DNA of 64,000 nucleotides from Lysobacter stagni (GTDB lineage: Bacteria > Pseudomonadota > Gammaproteobacteria > Xanthomonadales > Xanthomonadaceae): positions 186,001 through 250,000 of the forward strand of contig NZ_JASGBI010000002.1 in the NCBI RefSeq assembly GCF_030053425.1, read 5' to 3'. The notes below the pieces were generated by a model. It saw only the letters and a program-made list of their open reading frames with translations. It was not told the origin of the DNA and searched no databases. Below, piece by piece: positions 62,091-64,000 of the stretch (position 1 is the first letter of the stretch; every line of letters starts with the position of its first letter). The translations under genes and the position numbers were made by a program.

Positions 62091-62714
62091 TTACGCCGCT
62101 CCCTTGCTGCTGGACGACGGATCGACACCGATGATGATCGTGTTGTCGTTCTCGTAGTGGTGCGGCGGCACGACCAGGTTGGTCGGCGCCGGGACGCCCT
62201 GGAACACGCGGCCGGCCATGTCGAAGCGCGACTTGTGGCAGGGGCAGAAATAACCGCCCTTCCACTCGGGATCGAACGGTTCCGGACGGATCTCGGCCTT
62301 CATTTCCGGCGAGCAGCCCAGGTGGGTGCACAGGCCGACCAGCACGGAGATCTCCGGCTTGATCGAGCGCCCCTCACCGGTGATGTACGCCGGCTGCTGG
62401 TCCTTGTTCTCGGACTTGGGATCGCGCAGGTGCCCGTCGAGGGTCGGCAGCGCGTCCAGGATCGCCTTGGAACGCTTGACGATCCAGATCGGCTGACCGC
62501 GCCACTCCATGATCAGACGCTGCCCTTCCGCCAGGGCGCTGATGTCCGCGGTCACCGGCGCGCCGGCGAGCTTGGCCCGTGCGCTCGGGTTCCAGGACTT
62601 GATGAACGGTACCGCCACAAAACCGGCACCGACCGCACCGACCACTGCAGTGGTCGCGGTCAGGAACCGACGGCGGCCCTGGTTGACAGGATCGTTGACC
62701 CCTTGGTTGGCCAT
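62091..62714 (-). CDS. petA: Rieske iron-sulphur subunit of the bc1 complex
   Basis: The 207-residue protein has a twin-arginine-type anchor (NQGRRRFLTATTAVVGAVGAGFVAVPF) and the Rieske cluster motifs CTHLGC and CPCHKSRF. It carries electrons from quinol to cytochrome c1. ATG 62714 matches the family N-terminus; the longer frame lacks a ribosome site. It is first in petABC. Confidence 0.96.
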   Translation of the reverse strand: MANQGVNDPVNQGRRRFLTATTAVVGAVGAGFVAVPFIKSWNPSARAKLAGAPVTADISALAEGQRLIMEWRGQPIWIVKRSKAILDALPTLDGHLRDPKSENKDQQPAYITGEGRSIKPEISVLVGLCTHLGCSPEMKAEIRPEPFDPEWKGGYFCPCHKSRFDMAGRVFQGVPAPTNLVVPPHHYENDNTIIIGVDPSSSSKGAA

Positions 62715-62882
62715 CCGGCACTCCGCAAAGCTGGATCGAAGTAACACCGCACCGCCAACGCCACTGGCGACGGCTCGCGGCACAAAAGACGGGGAAGTGT
62801 AACGGAACGGTGAATGGCCCATCAATCCGCCGATGTTGCGCATCGGGGCCGGAGCGGCCCCGGCGGCGCCCCCCGGGGCCGG

Positions 62883-63803
62883 TCAGCGCATCACGCCCGC
62901 CGTTCCCCGGTAGCGGTCGGCCAGGACGGCCACCCGCTGCACGTATCGCTGGGTCTCGCTGTAGGGCGGCACGCCCTTGTACTTGTCTACCGCGCCTTCA
63001 CCGGCGTTGTAGCCGGCCGCGGCGAGGGTCAGGTTGTTGTTGAAGCGCTTGAGCAGCCACGCCAGGTACTGCACGCCGCCCTGGATGTTCTGGCCGGCAT
63101 CGAAGGGATTGCTCACGCCGAACCGTCGCGCCGTCGCCGGCATCAGCTGCATCAGCCCCTGGGCGCCGGCACGCGAGAGCGCGTTGGGGTTGTAGGCCGA
63201 CTCGGCATGGATGATCGCGCGCACGATCGCCTCGTCCACGCCGTGCTGTCGCGAGGCGATGGAGATTTCGTCGCGGTAGGCATTGGTGTTGAGGCGCACC
63301 GTGCCGAAATTGACGCCGGGACGCGCCGCACAGGCGTAGCACGTCTCGATGTAGCTGTAGCGGATGGTGCGCACCGCCGAGGCATTGGCCACCTGCGGCT
63401 TGCGGCTGGTGTAGTGGCGGACGCCGTCCTGGATGTACGAGTACACCTGCCCCTGCACCACGCGCGGCGCATTCGCGCTGTAGCTGGCGGGCGCTGGAGA
63501 CGGGACGGCCGGCACGGCCGCGGCCCTGGGTGCATCGGCGTGCGCGACGGCGGGTGACCCGCTCACGGCGCTGGTGGATGTCACGCCGCCCATCGCCACC
63601 TTCGGGGGCGTGGACGACACCGTAGTCGACGGGCGGGAAGCCGACGCCCCCCCGCTGATGACCGTGCAGCGGGCGCCGGGCGTGCGCTTGTTGACGTAGC
63701 TGCGGCTGCCATCGGGCGCGTCGCAACGGTACAGGGTGCCGGCCACGGTCGGCGCCGCAGCCAGCAGGCATGCCATCCCCAACAGCAGCGCGCCCCCCCT
63801 CAT
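62883..63803 (-). CDS. Lytic transglycosylase with N-terminal DUF4124 domain
   Basis: The 306-residue protein has a signal peptide (MRGGALLLGMACLLAAAPTVAG), a short DUF4124 (YRCDAPDGSRSYVN), a Ser/Pro-rich linker and a C-terminal SLT domain (about 175-290) with catalytic Glu in HAESAYNP and SRAGAQGLMQLMPATA, then YNAGEGAV. It cleaves peptidoglycan in the periplasm. A second gene with the same C-terminal sequence lies upstream on the same strand. Confidence 0.9.
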   Translation of the reverse strand: MRGGALLLGMACLLAAAPTVAGTLYRCDAPDGSRSYVNKRTPGARCTVISGGASASRPSTTVSSTPPKVAMGGVTSTSAVSGSPAVAHADAPRAAAVPAVPSPAPASYSANAPRVVQGQVYSYIQDGVRHYTSRKPQVANASAVRTIRYSYIETCYACAARPGVNFGTVRLNTNAYRDEISIASRQHGVDEAIVRAIIHAESAYNPNALSRAGAQGLMQLMPATARRFGVSNPFDAGQNIQGGVQYLAWLLKRFNNNLTLAAAGYNAGEGAVDKYKGVPPYSETQRYVQRVAVLADRYRGTAGVMR

Positions 63804-63898
63804 GTCCGCGAGTGTGTCCTGTCTCCCCGGCCTTCACAAGTCCTTGATTGCGCTGGGCCACAGGAAACGTGACCGCCCCCGCATCCCGTCCCGTCGCT

Positions 63899-63926
63899 GG
63901 GCGAAGCCGGCGTACCGGCTTCGCCC
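63899..63926. repeat. Perfect 12-base hairpin between the two transglycosylase genes
   Basis: GGGCGAAGCCGG pairs with CCGGCTTCGCCC around a four-base loop. No T-run follows on either strand, so it may be a repeat element or a poor terminator for the upstream paralogue, whose stop is 23 bases away. Confidence 0.6.
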
Positions 63927-63948
63927 GCGCCGTGCCCCTGTCCTGTCC

Positions 63949-64000
63949 TCAGCGCACCACCGCCGTGCGGTAGCGCTCGGCGAGCACCGCGACCCGTTGC
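63949..64000 (-). CDS. Second lytic transglycosylase paralogue, partial
   Basis: The visible codons read QRVAVLAERYRTAVVR and stop, almost identical to the end of the neighbouring transglycosylase (QRVAVLADRYRGTAGVMR). The gene continues beyond the window. This indicates a tandem duplication of transglycosylase genes on the same strand. Confidence 0.8.
   Translation of the reverse strand, partial: QRVAVLAERYRTAVVR

Overview
The window is high-GC DNA from a gammaproteobacterium of the Xanthomonadaceae, most like Lysobacter. The evidence is the gene order ihfA-pheT-pheS-rplT-rpmI-infC-thrS, a fimT-pilVWXY1E minor-pilin operon, an Oar-like TonB-dependent receptor, and petABC next to sspAB. The taxon is inferred from gene content and protein character, not from a database search.

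Positions 1 to about 26,900 are most of a temperate prophage; its left end lies outside the window. It sits against the 3' end of a tRNA-Pro gene (26920-26996). Read right to left, the order is strikingly lambda-like: integrase, excisionase, a pL-like promoter, a CI-like repressor, a divergent Cro-like gene, a block of unknown genes in mixed orientation, O-like and P-like replication genes, a Q-like zinc-finger protein followed by two terminators, lysis genes (endolysin, two holin-like proteins, nested spanins), a repeat region in the cos position, small and large terminase, gpW-like connector, portal, protease with nested scaffold, decoration protein, major capsid and connectors. After the head genes the phage switches to a Mu-type contractile tail (DUF2635, sheath, tube), so the virion should be a myovirus with a lambda-type head.

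Cis-acting structure is rich. The same operator and a near-identical promoter occur on both sides of the repressor gene. A 23-bp periodic iteron array lies inside the O-like gene, as in the lambda origin. Three exact 14-bp repeats spaced about 80 bp precede the small terminase gene. About 0.7 kb of hairpin-rich, apparently gene-free DNA lies beside a PH-SHOCT gene.

The most interesting cargo is a two-gene operon (24904-26783) between the integrase and the tRNA. It encodes a DUF262 protein and a HEPN protein with an intact Rx4H motif. I read it as a candidate phage-carried defence or toxin system.

Positions 27,000 to 64,000 are ordinary chromosome: phenylalanyl- and threonyl-tRNA synthetases with translation genes, tRNA-Val and tRNA-Asn, uvrB, the type IV minor-pilin operon with a divergent AlgZ/FimS-type kinase, ppnN, an Oar-like receptor, marC, an SDR, grxD, sodB, purEK, a Trm112-like gene, nadC, an FHA protein, sspAB, petABC, and two tandem lytic transglycosylases, the second cut by the window edge.
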